Below, one piece after another: positions 27,045-36,461 of a stretch of DNA of 64,000 nucleotides. Each line of letters opens with the position of its first letter. Position 1 is the first letter of the stretch. The translations under genes and the position numbers were made by a program. The notes under the pieces are model-generated. The model did not search any database. It had not been told where the DNA came from and saw only the letters and a list, made by a program, of their open reading frames with translations. This stretch comes from an uncultured Roseateles sp. (GTDB lineage: Bacteria; Pseudomonadota; Gammaproteobacteria; Burkholderiales; Burkholderiaceae), in NCBI GenBank assembly GCA_946886855.1, contig CAMPJJ010000007.1, positions 25,884 to 89,883 on the forward strand, in the 5' to 3' direction.

Positions 27045-27071
27045 CAGGCGAGATGAGACGTGTGCCCAGCT

Positions 27072-29069
27072 TCACGCCAGGTTCTTGGCCAGGAATCGCT
27101 CGACGCGTGCCCAGAAGTCGAAATTGTTGGCCTCCTTGCGCCAGCCGTGGGCTTCGTCGGCGTAGACCACCCATTCAACGTTCTTGTTGTGGCCGCGAAG
27201 CGCGTCGCGCATCTTCTCGCCGTTGATCAGCGGCACGCGGACATCCAGCGCGCCATACGCCATCAGCACCGGCTGACGGATCTCCGCGGCGCGCAGCAGC
27301 GGAGAGGTCTGCTTGAACTGCTCGGCGTCCTTCTCCGGATCCCCGATCAGGCGGCGGCGGCCGGCGTCAGGTCCGCCGAAGCGGTTGAAGTCGGTCCAGG
27401 TCACGGTGAACATGAAGCTGGGATCCGTCACCCCGACCCAGTTGATGCCGCACTTGAAGAGTTCCGGCTCCTTGGCCAATCCCATCATGGTCAGGTAGCC
27501 GCCGTAGCTTGCACCCGCCAGGCAAACGCGCTTGGGATCGACCTTGCCCTGCGCGATCAGCAGCTTGACGCCGTCGGTGACATCGTCCTGCATGGCCAGG
27601 CCCCATTGCTTCCAGCCGGCGCGGAACAGCTTGTCGCCGAAACCGGTGGACGCGCGTGGCGCCGGCATGAACACCGCGTAGCCGCGCGACACGAGGAACT
27701 GCACCACCGGGTCCCAGCGCGCGTGGATGGGCCGCACCCACGGGCCGCCATAGTGCAGCACCACCAGCGGCGGCTTGCCCTCGCCCGCGGGCAGGGTCAA
27801 CTGCGCGGGAATCTGCATGCCGTCGCGGGCCGCGTAGCGGAAAAAGGTGGTGGGCCGCATTTCCGCGACCTTGACCCAGGGGCGCTGCGCGCCAAGGCCC
27901 TGGAACTTGTCGTCCTTGACCTGGTAGAGGTAGTAACGCCCGGGGTCCCGGTCCGAACTGGAGAACACCAGCACCACGCGGTCGTCGTCTTTGCCGCCGA
28001 CCTGCATCGTATTGATCGTGTCCGGCAACGCCTTGTCCACGGTGGCCTGCAGCGCGGCCAGGCCTTCGTTGATCCAGTACGTGCCCGGCTGGATGGCCTC
28101 GTAGTCGATGCCCTGCACGGCGTCGCCCGTGCGGTTGAAGCGCAGCGCAGCGTCGATGTCGAAACCCTTGACGGCGAACACCGGGTTGGGATCGACCTTG
28201 CCCGTCTTCGGGTCGAAAAGGTACAGGCCCTGCGTGTCGTTGCCCGCGTGGGCAGTGACGTACAGACGGCCGTCCGGTGCGAAGGCCTCCGGCTGCACGT
28301 GATCGGCGGAGTCTTCGTCCCGATAGGTGAGGACCTTGGTCCAGGGGGCGTCTGCCGACTCGCGGAAATGGATCTCGAAGACCTCGTCGAGGTAGGTGAC
28401 GCAACAGCGCGGCACACCCTTGCCGTCCACCAGCCATTGCTGCGCGTTGGGCGGACCGCCGATCGTCAACGGTGAGAACCGGCCGGTCAGCGTGTTGACG
28501 CGGTAGAGGGTCGAGGAGGCCTTGCCCTTGGCCTGGTACGAATGCGCCACGACGCGGATGTCGTCGGTCGGTTCACCGTTCTCCACGATCCTCGAATGCA
28601 CTTCCGAACCGGCGGGCAGCAGCTTGGCACCTTCGGTCATGAAGGCGCGTTCGGCCAGGGTGACGTAGTTGCTGGCGTCGGCGTTGATGGCGAACAGTCC
28701 GGCCGCGCCGAGTTGGTCCGCGCCGCGCTGGCGGTCGGAGATGCCGAAATACAGACGCGTGTTGTTGACCCACCCCAAGCCACCGACGTCGCCGTCGGTG
28801 AAGTTGGTGATGATCTTCACCTTGCGCGTGGCGACCTCGACGACCACGATGTTGGCGCGGCCGTTGGCGGTGATGCGCGTACCGGCGACGAACTTGCCGT
28901 CGGGCGACAGACGCGCCCCCGACAGCACCGGATTGCGGAAGAAGTCTTCGACCTTCAGGGTGGAGGCGGAGGCTTCGGTGGCGGCGAAGCTCGGCAGGCC
29001 GACCATCGGAGTCAGCGAGGCCGCCGCGACGAGCGCGCGACGACGGGTGTCGGGAAGCTTTTGGTTCAT
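27072..29069 (-). CDS. secreted S9-family (prolyl oligopeptidase-like) peptidase
   Basis: The 665-residue precursor has a signal peptide (1-29, with RRR before the hydrophobic part), a seven-bladed-propeller-type N-terminal region (about 35-400) and a C-terminal alpha/beta-hydrolase catalytic domain. The triad is Ser521 in GASYGGY, Asp609 in YGALDVRVP and His641 in DEAHGWR. S9 enzymes cleave short peptides, often releasing dipeptides. The setting between three TonB receptors suggests periplasmic processing of imported oligopeptides. It lies downstream of receptor B on the minus strand, with a hairpin between them, so readthrough may couple their expression. Confidence 0.92.
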   Translation of the reverse strand: MNQKLPDTRRRALVAAASLTPMVGLPSFAATEASASTLKVEDFFRNPVLSGARLSPDGKFVAGTRITANGRANIVVVEVATRKVKIITNFTDGDVGGLGWVNNTRLYFGISDRQRGADQLGAAGLFAINADASNYVTLAERAFMTEGAKLLPAGSEVHSRIVENGEPTDDIRVVAHSYQAKGKASSTLYRVNTLTGRFSPLTIGGPPNAQQWLVDGKGVPRCCVTYLDEVFEIHFRESADAPWTKVLTYRDEDSADHVQPEAFAPDGRLYVTAHAGNDTQGLYLFDPKTGKVDPNPVFAVKGFDIDAALRFNRTGDAVQGIDYEAIQPGTYWINEGLAALQATVDKALPDTINTMQVGGKDDDRVVLVFSSSDRDPGRYYLYQVKDDKFQGLGAQRPWVKVAEMRPTTFFRYAARDGMQIPAQLTLPAGEGKPPLVVLHYGGPWVRPIHARWDPVVQFLVSRGYAVFMPAPRASTGFGDKLFRAGWKQWGLAMQDDVTDGVKLLIAQGKVDPKRVCLAGASYGGYLTMMGLAKEPELFKCGINWVGVTDPSFMFTVTWTDFNRFGGPDAGRRRLIGDPEKDAEQFKQTSPLLRAAEIRQPVLMAYGALDVRVPLINGEKMRDALRGHNKNVEWVVYADEAHGWRKEANNFDFWARVERFLAKNLA

Positions 29070-29089
29070 GGCTCGATCGGTTGTGAACG

Positions 29090-29116
29090 AAAAAGGGCGC
29101 CGTCGCCGGCGCCCTT
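29090..29116 (-). terminator. terminator or attenuator between receptor B and the S9 peptidase gene
   Basis: The stem AAGGGCGCCG / CGGCGCCCTT (10 bp, TCGC loop) is followed on the minus strand by CTTTTTCG. It ends the receptor B transcript or limits readthrough into the peptidase gene. Confidence 0.8.
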
Positions 29117-29141
29117 GCAGTGTGACGTCTGTCGCTGCGGT

Positions 29142-31754
29142 TCAGCGGAAGGTGTACTTCGCGCCCAGCTGGAAGAAGCGGCCGCGGTTGGTGTACAGCT
29201 CGGCGAAGCCCATCTGCGTGTACGAGTTGCTCAACGCGTTGGTCAGGCTCAGCGGAGGCATCTTGTCGAACACGTTCTTGACCGTGAAGCTCAGCTCCAG
29301 GTTCTTCACGCCGGAGTACACCACCTGCGCATCGCCTTCCTCATGGTTGCCGACCTTGCGGGTGTTGGCCGCGATCGGGAACGGACGGTCCGTATCCCAG
29401 AATCCGCCCACCGTGCGCCACTGCAGGTTCACCGCCCAGGGGCCGAGTTCGCTCTGGATGATGAAGTTGTTGCGGAAGCGCGGGGTGGCGTAGGTGCCCG
29501 AGTACTCGGCCCAATCATCACCGTCACCCTGGCGGGTCTTGTTGGTGAAGTTGTAGGTCAGCAGGTTGCGCAGCGTGACGTTGCCCACCGGGGTGGCACC
29601 CAGGCGCCAGCGCGCATCCACGTCCAGACCCGAGGTCTCACGCTCGGCGATGTTCTGCAGGTTGGTGAAGATGTTGAAGCGCGGCCCGACCTTCTCGAAC
29701 AGGCCCTGGTCGATCGCGGACGCGATCGTCGGGGAGCTGATGTCGTTGGTTTTCTTGATCTTCCACCAGTCGATGCTGGCGTTGAAGTCCTTGGAGAGTT
29801 CGAACACCGCGCCGAGGTTGAAGGTCTTGCCCTTCTCGGGTTGCAGGTTGGGGTTGGCCCCGTTCACCTGGAACGCGTTCAGCAGGCAGCTTTCGGCACC
29901 GGTGGCCGGATCGACCGTGACCGGCACGCCCAGCTTGCGGCAAGAGTCCGCCGAGGTGATCGTCGTCGCACCTTCTTCCTGGGCGCCGAACAGCTGCTTC
30001 AGCACCGGAGCACGGAAGCTGCGGGTGAACGAGCCGCGGAAGGCCAGTTGCGGCGACACGGTCCACTTCAGGCCCAGGCGCGGGCTGGTGGCATCGGCGT
30101 TGGGGTACTTGTCGTAGCGGACGGCGGCCTGGCCTTCCAGGGACTTCAGGATCGGAATGCTCAGTTCCGTGTACACGGCCTTGTAGGTGCGCGAGGCTTC
30201 GACGGCCGCCTGGGCAATGCCGCCCACGACCTTGCCTTCCTGCTGCAGCAGGTCGGGTTCGTCGGACAGCTTCTCACGGTTCAGGTTCACACCCACCGCG
30301 AACTGCAGCGGACCCGCCGGCAGTTGATACAGCTCGCCAGCGATCTGGGCGTTGAACGTGTCCAGGGTCGACTTCCCGACGCGCTTGGGCGAGACCTTCA
30401 GACCTTCCACGAACGCGGCGTCGTTGGTGCCGATGGTGGGGTTCAGCAGGCCGGAACCCGTGGCGTTGGCCCACTTGTCAGCGTCGTAATAGTTGTAGTC
30501 CTGGTTGGTGACCTTGCTCTCGCCGCGCGACAGCGAAACCTTCCAGTCGTACTTGTTCCAGGAACCTTCCAGGCCGGTCGCGACGTTGTAGAAGTCGGAC
30601 TTGCGGTCCGTGATACGGGGGCCGCCCTGCATGAAGCGGCCGGCGATGTACACCTGGCCGGTTCCCGTGCCGTCGGCGTTCTTGATCTCGTACGGCAACT
30701 GGTTCGGGTTGGTGATCGGGACAATGAAGTAGTCCGGCACCGGATGCGCCTCGAAGTGGTCCTTTGAGGTGGAGAACGTGCCTTCCACGAACGCGCGGAT
30801 GTCGTTGGACACCTGGAAGTTCGCGATCGCCATCGCGCTGACGCGATCGGCGCCGTTGTAGGCGGTCAGCAGCGACTTGTTGAAGTCGTAGCGGCAGATG
30901 TTGTTCGCGCCGAGCGAGTCCGCCGGGCAGGCGGCATAAGGCACGCCAACCAGGGCGCCGGTGTCCGGGTTGATCACGTTGCCGGTCGGCGAGAACGAGC
31001 TGCGCGCGTCGGACGAGCCGAAGCGACGGAAGTCCACCGAACTCGACAGCGAGCGATCCGAGCGCAGGATCGGATCGCGCTTCATGATGTCGAGGCCGAA
31101 CAGGACGTTGTAGCGATCGCTGCTCAGATCGCCGAAGCCCGCGGACAGGCCCGCGCGCTTCTCGGTGCCGTCGCCGCGGCTGGAACGGCCCCAGCTGCCG
31201 CCGACTTCGATCCCCTGGTAATCGGTCTTCGTGATGAAGTTGATGACACCGGCCACGGCGTCGGCGCCGTACAGGGCCGAGCCGCCGTCCTTCAGGATCT
31301 GGATCTGCTCGATCGCGCCGATGGGCAGCGAATTGATGTCGAAGGCGGCACCCGCGCCCGACGAGTCGTACAGCGCGTTCACCGGCAGGCGGCGGCCGTT
31401 CAGCAGGATCAGGACCTGGCTGCTGCTCAGTCCACGCATGCCGATCGCGGCGGTGCCGGATCCGGACGGCGAGTTCGAGGCCAGTTCACCCTGGTCGAAA
31501 ATGTCGATCGACGGGATGGAGCGCAGCAGTTCGTTGACCGACGTGGCGCCGGTGCGTTCGATCTGCTTGCGGCTCAGGACTTCCACTGGCGACACGCCTT
31601 CGGCGTTGGTGCGCTTGATGGCGGAGCCGACGACCTCGACCCGTTCCAGTTGCGTGTTCGGCGGGGGGGCATCGGCCTGCTGGGCCTGGGCCAGGCCCGT
31701 CAGGCCGCCCAGGAGCAGCAGCGCTGCCGCGGAGAGAGTAGTACGTTGATGCAT
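29142..31754 (-). CDS. large TonB-dependent receptor (receptor B)
   Basis: The 870-residue receptor has a signal peptide ending near GLAQAQ (about 25), then LERVEVVGSAIKR. Plug motifs are IGMRGLSSSQVLILLNGRRLP, IEQIQILKDGGSALYGAD and VAGVINFITKTDYQG, followed by a long barrel. The last residues are KYTFR, with one Arg after the usual terminal Phe. GGAAG lies 6 nt before ATG 31754. It is more distant from receptors A and C than they are from each other. Oriented divergently from receptor C and towards the S9 peptidase, it probably shares its substrate class with them. Confidence 0.9.
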   Translation of the reverse strand: MHQRTTLSAAALLLLGGLTGLAQAQQADAPPPNTQLERVEVVGSAIKRTNAEGVSPVEVLSRKQIERTGATSVNELLRSIPSIDIFDQGELASNSPSGSGTAAIGMRGLSSSQVLILLNGRRLPVNALYDSSGAGAAFDINSLPIGAIEQIQILKDGGSALYGADAVAGVINFITKTDYQGIEVGGSWGRSSRGDGTEKRAGLSAGFGDLSSDRYNVLFGLDIMKRDPILRSDRSLSSSVDFRRFGSSDARSSFSPTGNVINPDTGALVGVPYAACPADSLGANNICRYDFNKSLLTAYNGADRVSAMAIANFQVSNDIRAFVEGTFSTSKDHFEAHPVPDYFIVPITNPNQLPYEIKNADGTGTGQVYIAGRFMQGGPRITDRKSDFYNVATGLEGSWNKYDWKVSLSRGESKVTNQDYNYYDADKWANATGSGLLNPTIGTNDAAFVEGLKVSPKRVGKSTLDTFNAQIAGELYQLPAGPLQFAVGVNLNREKLSDEPDLLQQEGKVVGGIAQAAVEASRTYKAVYTELSIPILKSLEGQAAVRYDKYPNADATSPRLGLKWTVSPQLAFRGSFTRSFRAPVLKQLFGAQEEGATTITSADSCRKLGVPVTVDPATGAESCLLNAFQVNGANPNLQPEKGKTFNLGAVFELSKDFNASIDWWKIKKTNDISSPTIASAIDQGLFEKVGPRFNIFTNLQNIAERETSGLDVDARWRLGATPVGNVTLRNLLTYNFTNKTRQGDGDDWAEYSGTYATPRFRNNFIIQSELGPWAVNLQWRTVGGFWDTDRPFPIAANTRKVGNHEEGDAQVVYSGVKNLELSFTVKNVFDKMPPLSLTNALSNSYTQMGFAELYTNRGRFFQLGAKYTFR

Positions 31755-32376
31755 GTGTCGCTTCCCAATTGAGCTGTGGAACCTATCGAACCACGGCAGA
31801 CAGCACGGCGACGCGCGGCCGGGTTGGATGCGCTGGCGAACGGCTGATCCGAGTGATTGATTTTTTGGCAGCCACCTCGAGACCCTGTCGGGGAACTCTC
31901 TAGGTCACAAATCGGACGCTTGTGCTTCATCCGGGATGCCAGCGATAGGAGGCGTGCCATAAGTCATTGATCGACAACACATATTGGCTAACGCAACAAC
32001 AACGTGAAGTCATTCGTAAAGTTTGATTTCTGTTTTGCGTCCGACCGGAGCGTTGGCGAGGGGCAACGAAATGTGGCCGGTGGTCCAGCATTGGCCTCCG
32101 TTAACAAGTGGTAACCCGAACAGGGCCAAGCCGAACCGGTGAGGGCGCTTCGCCGATCTGTCGTGGCCGAGCAACAAATCTGCAAATGCAGATCAGGGTT
32201 TTCCTTGGTATGTGCCGGCTCAGAAATGCCAAACGCCCCTTCCTATTACTAAGCGCACCCGAGCAACAAAAGTACATGGGACCTTCTGCACACTGCGCCC
32301 AGCCGCGGATACCTCGTGGCCTATTTTTGTTACGCCGTTCTTACAACGACCGGCGTGACTAACAGGAGTTGCAGAG
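31755..32376. other. 622-bp divergent intergenic region between two TonB receptors
   Basis: No convincing gene is seen. Small open frames at 31988-32185 (minus) and 32108-32362 (plus) lack an RBS and domain-like residues. The stretch is AT-richer than flanking DNA, with TGATTGATTTTTTGG near 31854 and CAACAACAAC near 31994. An ACGCCG/CGGCGT dyad (32332-32356) lies 21 bp upstream of the receptor C ATG and may be an operator or leader hairpin. A length of 622 bp leaves room for a regulatory RNA. Confidence 0.45.
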
Positions 32377-34989
32377 ATGTACAAACTGAACGCGGTGAGC
32401 TTGGCAGTCGCCGCCACCTTCGCGGCCGCGTCCCTTCCGGCGCTCGCCCAGCAGCAGGACCAGACCCAGCTCGAGCGGGTCGTCGTCACCGGCTCGGCCA
32501 TCAAGCGCATCGACGCCGAGACCGCGGTCCCGGTGACGGTGGTGAAGATGGACGACCTGAAGAAGTCGGGGATCACCTCGATCGAGCAGGTGATGGCCAA
32601 CCTGTCGTCGGTGCAGTCCACCGGCAACACGGCCCAGTCGGTCGGTTCCAACAGCGGCGGCGCGTCCTTCGCCGACATGCGCGGCATCGGCGCCGACAAG
32701 ACCCTGGTGCTGCTGAACGGCCAGCGCATCGCCAACAACGCGGTCGACGGCTCGGCGCCCGACCTGAACATGATCCCGTTCGCGGCGATCGACCGGATCG
32801 AAGTGCTGCGCGACGGCGCCTCGGCGCTGTACGGCACGGACGCCATCGGCGGCGTGATCAACTTCATCACCAAATCCAACTTCCAGGGCGGCACCATCAC
32901 CCTGGGCGCCGACTCCCCCGAGAAGACCGGCGGCAAGTCGCGCAACTTCAACGCCGGCTACGGCTATGGCGACCTGCAGAAGCAGGGCTTCAACCTGTTC
33001 GGCTCGATCTCGTACCGCAAGCAGGACGCGATCGACGGCACGCAGCGCAACTTCAACCAGCGCATGCCCGGCGGCCTGTCCTACAGCACCGCGCCGGCCA
33101 ACTACACGCAGGACAACGCGACCTTCTACAACCCGACGGGCACCGCCTGCACCGGGACGCAGATGATCTACTCCGGCGGCGCCTGCAAGCTGGTCACCGC
33201 ATCGTTCGTCGACTTCATCCCCAAGGTCGAGACCACCTCCGGCCTGATCAAGGGCAGCCTGCTGGTCAACGACAGCCTGACGCTGGGCGCCGAGCTGTTC
33301 GCGACACGCAACGAGGTCACGACCTTCGTCGCCCCGGTTCCCTACGGCGGCTATGACGTCAACCCGGGCACCAAGTACTACCCGACGCCGCCCGCGGGCT
33401 CGCTGATCGACACCACCCAGCCGGTGACGGTGTACTGGCGCGACTTCCCCAACGGCTCGCGCGGCCAGACCAACAAGAACAACCAGCAGCGCCTGATGTT
33501 CACGGCCGACGGCAACGGCCTGGGCTGGGACTACGCGGTCAACCTGTCCTACAACCGCAACAAGGTCGACCAGTACCTGGTCAGCGGCTATGCCGACGGC
33601 GACCTGATCGGCGCCGGCCTGGCGGACGGCCGCATCAACCCCTTCGGCGACCAGGACGCCACCGGCACCGCACTGCTGCAGCAGGCCGCGCTGAACGGCC
33701 TGCTGGAATCGGCCAAGGGCACCGTCACCAACCTGAACGCACACGCCAGCCGCGACCTCGTCGACTGGTTCGGCGCCGGCCGTCCCTCGCAGCTCGCGCT
33801 GGGCGTCGAGTTCCGCCGCGAGAAGTTCAAGTCGGCGGCCAACACCGACTTCGCCGCCAAGGTCTCGGCCTCGACCGGCGTCGATCCGAACTCGCTGGCC
33901 GAAGGCTCGCGCAACGTCAGCGCGCTGTACGGCGAACTGAACGTGCCGGTGCTCAAGTCCCTGGACGTGACCGCCTCGGTCCGCTACGACAAGTACAGCG
34001 ACTTCGGCAGCTCCACCAACCCGAAGGCCAGCTTCCGCTTCCAGCCGATGAAGGAACTGCTGGTGCGCGGCTCGGCGTCGACCGGCTTCCGCGCGCCGAC
34101 GCTGTATGAGCTCTACGGCAGCCCGGCCTACACCAACACCGCCGGCAACTACGCCAACCCGCTGCTGTGCCCGGACGGCCAGTCCGGCAACCAGTGCGAA
34201 GCGCAGTTCCAGGTGCTGAACGCCGGCAACAAGAACCTGCGTCCCGAGAAGTCGAAGACCGCCACCCTGGGCTTCGTCGTCGAACCGGCGGCCAACCTGA
34301 GCGTGGGCGTGGATTTCTGGTGGGTGCACCTGAAAGACACGATCGGCTCGATCCCGCAGTTCGCGCTGTTCAACAACTACGGCACCTACCCGGCGCTGCA
34401 GCAGTACTTCCACTTCGGCCCGGGCAACACGCTGTCCATCGCCAGCAACTGCCCCGGCGACGAGTGCGGCTACGTCGACCAGACGCTGCTGAACCTGGGC
34501 AAGGTGCGCACCAACGGCCTGGACCTGAGCGCCCAGTACCGCCTCAACAGCGCGATCGGCCAGTTCGACTTCGCGCTGAACAGCACCTACGTCGCCAAGT
34601 ACGAGTTCCAGGACTTCAAGGACGGCTACTGGGTGCGCAACGTGGGCAACTACGGCGAGTCGGGCCCGATCTTCCGCTGGCAGCACAACCTGACGACCAA
34701 CTGGCGCTACCAGGACTTCGGTGCCGGCGTGACGATGCGCTACAAGTCGGGCTACGCGGACTTCGATCCGACTACCCACGCGCGCGTGCCGTCGTACACC
34801 ACCTTCGACCTGTTCGGCAGCTGGGCGCCGCGCAAGGACCTGTCGCTGGTCCTGGGCGTGCGCAACCTGTTCGACCGCGATCCGCCGTTCTCCAACCAGG
34901 AAGACCTCTTCCAGGGCGGCGGCTGGGACTCGCGTTACGCCGATCCGACCGGTCGCGCGTACTACGTCCGGGCCACCTACTCGTTCTGA
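32377..34989 (+). CDS. large TonB-dependent receptor (receptor C)
   Basis: The 870-residue receptor has a signal peptide ending PALAQ (about 25), then LERVVVTGSAIKR. Plug motifs are MRGIGADKTLVLLNGQR, IDRIEVLRDGASALYGTD and GGVINFITKSNFQGG, and the barrel ends ATYSF. AGGAG lies 8 nt before ATG 32377. The plug and several barrel strands (RFQPMKELLVRGSASTGFRAP, PEKSKT, VEPAANLSVGVD) match receptor A closely, pointing to gene duplication. Its third-position G/C bias is stronger than that of receptor A, so the two copies may have different histories. Confidence 0.9.
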   Translation: MYKLNAVSLAVAATFAAASLPALAQQQDQTQLERVVVTGSAIKRIDAETAVPVTVVKMDDLKKSGITSIEQVMANLSSVQSTGNTAQSVGSNSGGASFADMRGIGADKTLVLLNGQRIANNAVDGSAPDLNMIPFAAIDRIEVLRDGASALYGTDAIGGVINFITKSNFQGGTITLGADSPEKTGGKSRNFNAGYGYGDLQKQGFNLFGSISYRKQDAIDGTQRNFNQRMPGGLSYSTAPANYTQDNATFYNPTGTACTGTQMIYSGGACKLVTASFVDFIPKVETTSGLIKGSLLVNDSLTLGAELFATRNEVTTFVAPVPYGGYDVNPGTKYYPTPPAGSLIDTTQPVTVYWRDFPNGSRGQTNKNNQQRLMFTADGNGLGWDYAVNLSYNRNKVDQYLVSGYADGDLIGAGLADGRINPFGDQDATGTALLQQAALNGLLESAKGTVTNLNAHASRDLVDWFGAGRPSQLALGVEFRREKFKSAANTDFAAKVSASTGVDPNSLAEGSRNVSALYGELNVPVLKSLDVTASVRYDKYSDFGSSTNPKASFRFQPMKELLVRGSASTGFRAPTLYELYGSPAYTNTAGNYANPLLCPDGQSGNQCEAQFQVLNAGNKNLRPEKSKTATLGFVVEPAANLSVGVDFWWVHLKDTIGSIPQFALFNNYGTYPALQQYFHFGPGNTLSIASNCPGDECGYVDQTLLNLGKVRTNGLDLSAQYRLNSAIGQFDFALNSTYVAKYEFQDFKDGYWVRNVGNYGESGPIFRWQHNLTTNWRYQDFGAGVTMRYKSGYADFDPTTHARVPSYTTFDLFGSWAPRKDLSLVLGVRNLFDRDPPFSNQEDLFQGGGWDSRYADPTGRAYYVRATYSF

Positions 34990-35005
34990 GCGGGTCAGCC
35001 ACAGG

Positions 35006-35037
35006 AAAGCGGGAGGGGAGACCCTCCCGCTTTTTTT
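35006..35037 (+). terminator. terminator of receptor C
   Basis: The stem GCGGGAGGG / CCCTCCCGC has a GAGA loop, flanked by AAA and followed by seven T residues. Confidence 0.92.
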
Positions 35038-35111
35038 CGTTCCGGCGGCGGCGCGCCGCCATCTGCCCGCGGGGGTGGGAATCGCCGGTCCCGCCGCCTC
35101 GACGGGCTCCC

Positions 35112-35117
35112 TAGAAT
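35112..35117 (+). promoter_or_regulatory. -10-like element before the FAD reductase gene
   Basis: TAGAAT lies 34 bp upstream of ATG 35151. No convincing -35 box is visible at 16-18 bp spacing. Confidence 0.3.
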
Positions 35118-35150
35118 GTGCGGTTGTCCTACGCTGTCCGAAACGCCCCC

Positions 35151-36407
35151 ATGTCCGTCGAGTCGCCCGCGGGTCTGCCCGCCGCCTGCCAGGTCCTGAT
35201 CATCGGCGCCGGCCCCGCCGGCAGCGCGGCCGCGCGCTGGCTCGCCCGCGCGGGCCTGGACGTCGTGATGGTCGACCAGCATCCGCTGGGCCGCGACAAG
35301 GTCTGCGGCGACGGCCTGATCCCGGACGCCCACCAGGCGCTCGAACGCCTGGGCCTGCTGGACCGGGTGATGGCCAAGGCGGAGCGCTCGTCGCACGTGG
35401 GCTGCGTCGGGCCGCGCGGCGGCCGCATCGACGTGCCGGGCCACCTCGCGGTGCTGCCGCGCAAGCAGCTCGACGAGATCCTGAACCTCGGCGCCCAGGA
35501 AGCCGGCGCGCGTTTCCTGGCGCCGGCGCGCTTCGAATCGGCGCTGGAGGACGAGCAGGGCCGCGTCCGCGGCGCGCGGCTCACGGTCGACGGCCGGCCC
35601 CACGAGATCGCCGCCGACTGGGTGATCCTGGCCACCGGCGCGGTGCCCAAGGCGCTGACGGCGGCCGGCATGTGCGAGCGCCACACCCCCAGCGGCGTCG
35701 CGCTGCGCGGCTACGTGCGGGCGCCGTCGATGGTCGGCGAGATCAAGGCGCTGGAGGTGGTCTGGTGCAAGGCGGTGCAGCCGGGTTACGGCTGGATCTT
35801 CCCGGCGCCGGACGGCAGCTTCAACATCGGCGTCGGCGTGACCGACAGCCACAAGGACCTGGCCGGGAAGGGCCAGAAGAAGGACGTCAACCTGCGCGCC
35901 ATCTTCGACGCCTTCGTCGAGCACTACCCGCCCGCGAAGCGCCTGATGGCCGAGGGCGAGCTGGTCGGCGAACTCAAGGGCGCGCCGCTGCGCTGCACGC
36001 TCAACGGCGCGCGCTGGACGCGGCCCGGGCTGCTGGTCACCGGCGAGGCGGCGGGCTCGACCTACTCGTTCACCGGCGAAGGCATCGGCAAGGCGATGGA
36101 GACCGGGCTGCTGGCCGCGGAAGCGATCCTGGCGCATCGCGTCGCCGGGACGCCGGCCACCGACGGCGCCCTCGACACCCGGGTCCGCGAGCAGTATGAA
36201 TCGGGCCTGCGCGCGTTGCAGCCCAAGTACGACCTGTACGAACGCGGCAACCGCGTGAACCGTTTCCCCTGGCTGGCCGACCTGCTGATCTGGCGCGCGA
36301 AGAAGAGTCCGCGCCTGCTGAAGCGCATGAGCGGCGTGCTCAACGAGACCAGCAACCCCGGCAACCTGGTCAGCCTGAAGGGCCTCACGCGGCTGTTCCT
36401 GGAATGA
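35151..36407 (+). CDS. geranylgeranyl-reductase-family FAD-dependent oxidoreductase
   Basis: The 418-residue flavoprotein has an N-terminal dinucleotide-binding motif VLIIGAGPAGSAAARWLARAGLDVVMVDQ (about 15-43), the family motif GRDKVCGDGLIPDAHQAL and a second FAD motif GLLVTGEAAGSTYSFTGEGIGKAMETG. Members reduce isoprenoid chains or act as hydroxylases on lipids and polyketides. Here the substrate is unknown, and no carotenoid or chlorophyll genes are adjacent. ATG 35151 was used; an in-frame GTG at 35118 is possible but adds no family residues. No clear RBS is seen. The class II amidotransferase gene starts 54 bp downstream. Confidence 0.85.
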   Translation: MSVESPAGLPAACQVLIIGAGPAGSAAARWLARAGLDVVMVDQHPLGRDKVCGDGLIPDAHQALERLGLLDRVMAKAERSSHVGCVGPRGGRIDVPGHLAVLPRKQLDEILNLGAQEAGARFLAPARFESALEDEQGRVRGARLTVDGRPHEIAADWVILATGAVPKALTAAGMCERHTPSGVALRGYVRAPSMVGEIKALEVVWCKAVQPGYGWIFPAPDGSFNIGVGVTDSHKDLAGKGQKKDVNLRAIFDAFVEHYPPAKRLMAEGELVGELKGAPLRCTLNGARWTRPGLLVTGEAAGSTYSFTGEGIGKAMETGLLAAEAILAHRVAGTPATDGALDTRVREQYESGLRALQPKYDLYERGNRVNRFPWLADLLIWRAKKSPRLLKRMSGVLNETSNPGNLVSLKGLTRLFLE

Positions 36408-36461
36408 CGGGCGGCATGTCGCCTAGGATGAGCCCCGCGACCTGAGCCTGGAGAGACCGCG

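Noticed and set aside
26996..27071. Possible riboswitch between receptor A and the S9 peptidase gene
   Set aside because: Only the two facing terminators are visible, with no conserved aptamer pattern.
31988..32185. 65-codon frame on the minus strand in the large divergent gap
   Set aside because: No RBS, no hydrophobic or domain-like feature, and Ser/Thr/Pro-rich noise.
32108..32362. 84-codon frame on the plus strand in the same gap
   Set aside because: No RBS, and the basic, proline-rich residues are unlike a protein. It overlaps the presumed receptor C promoter.
24208..34989. TonB island considered as a mobile element
   Set aside because: No integrase, transposase, tRNA or direct repeats are visible at either side.
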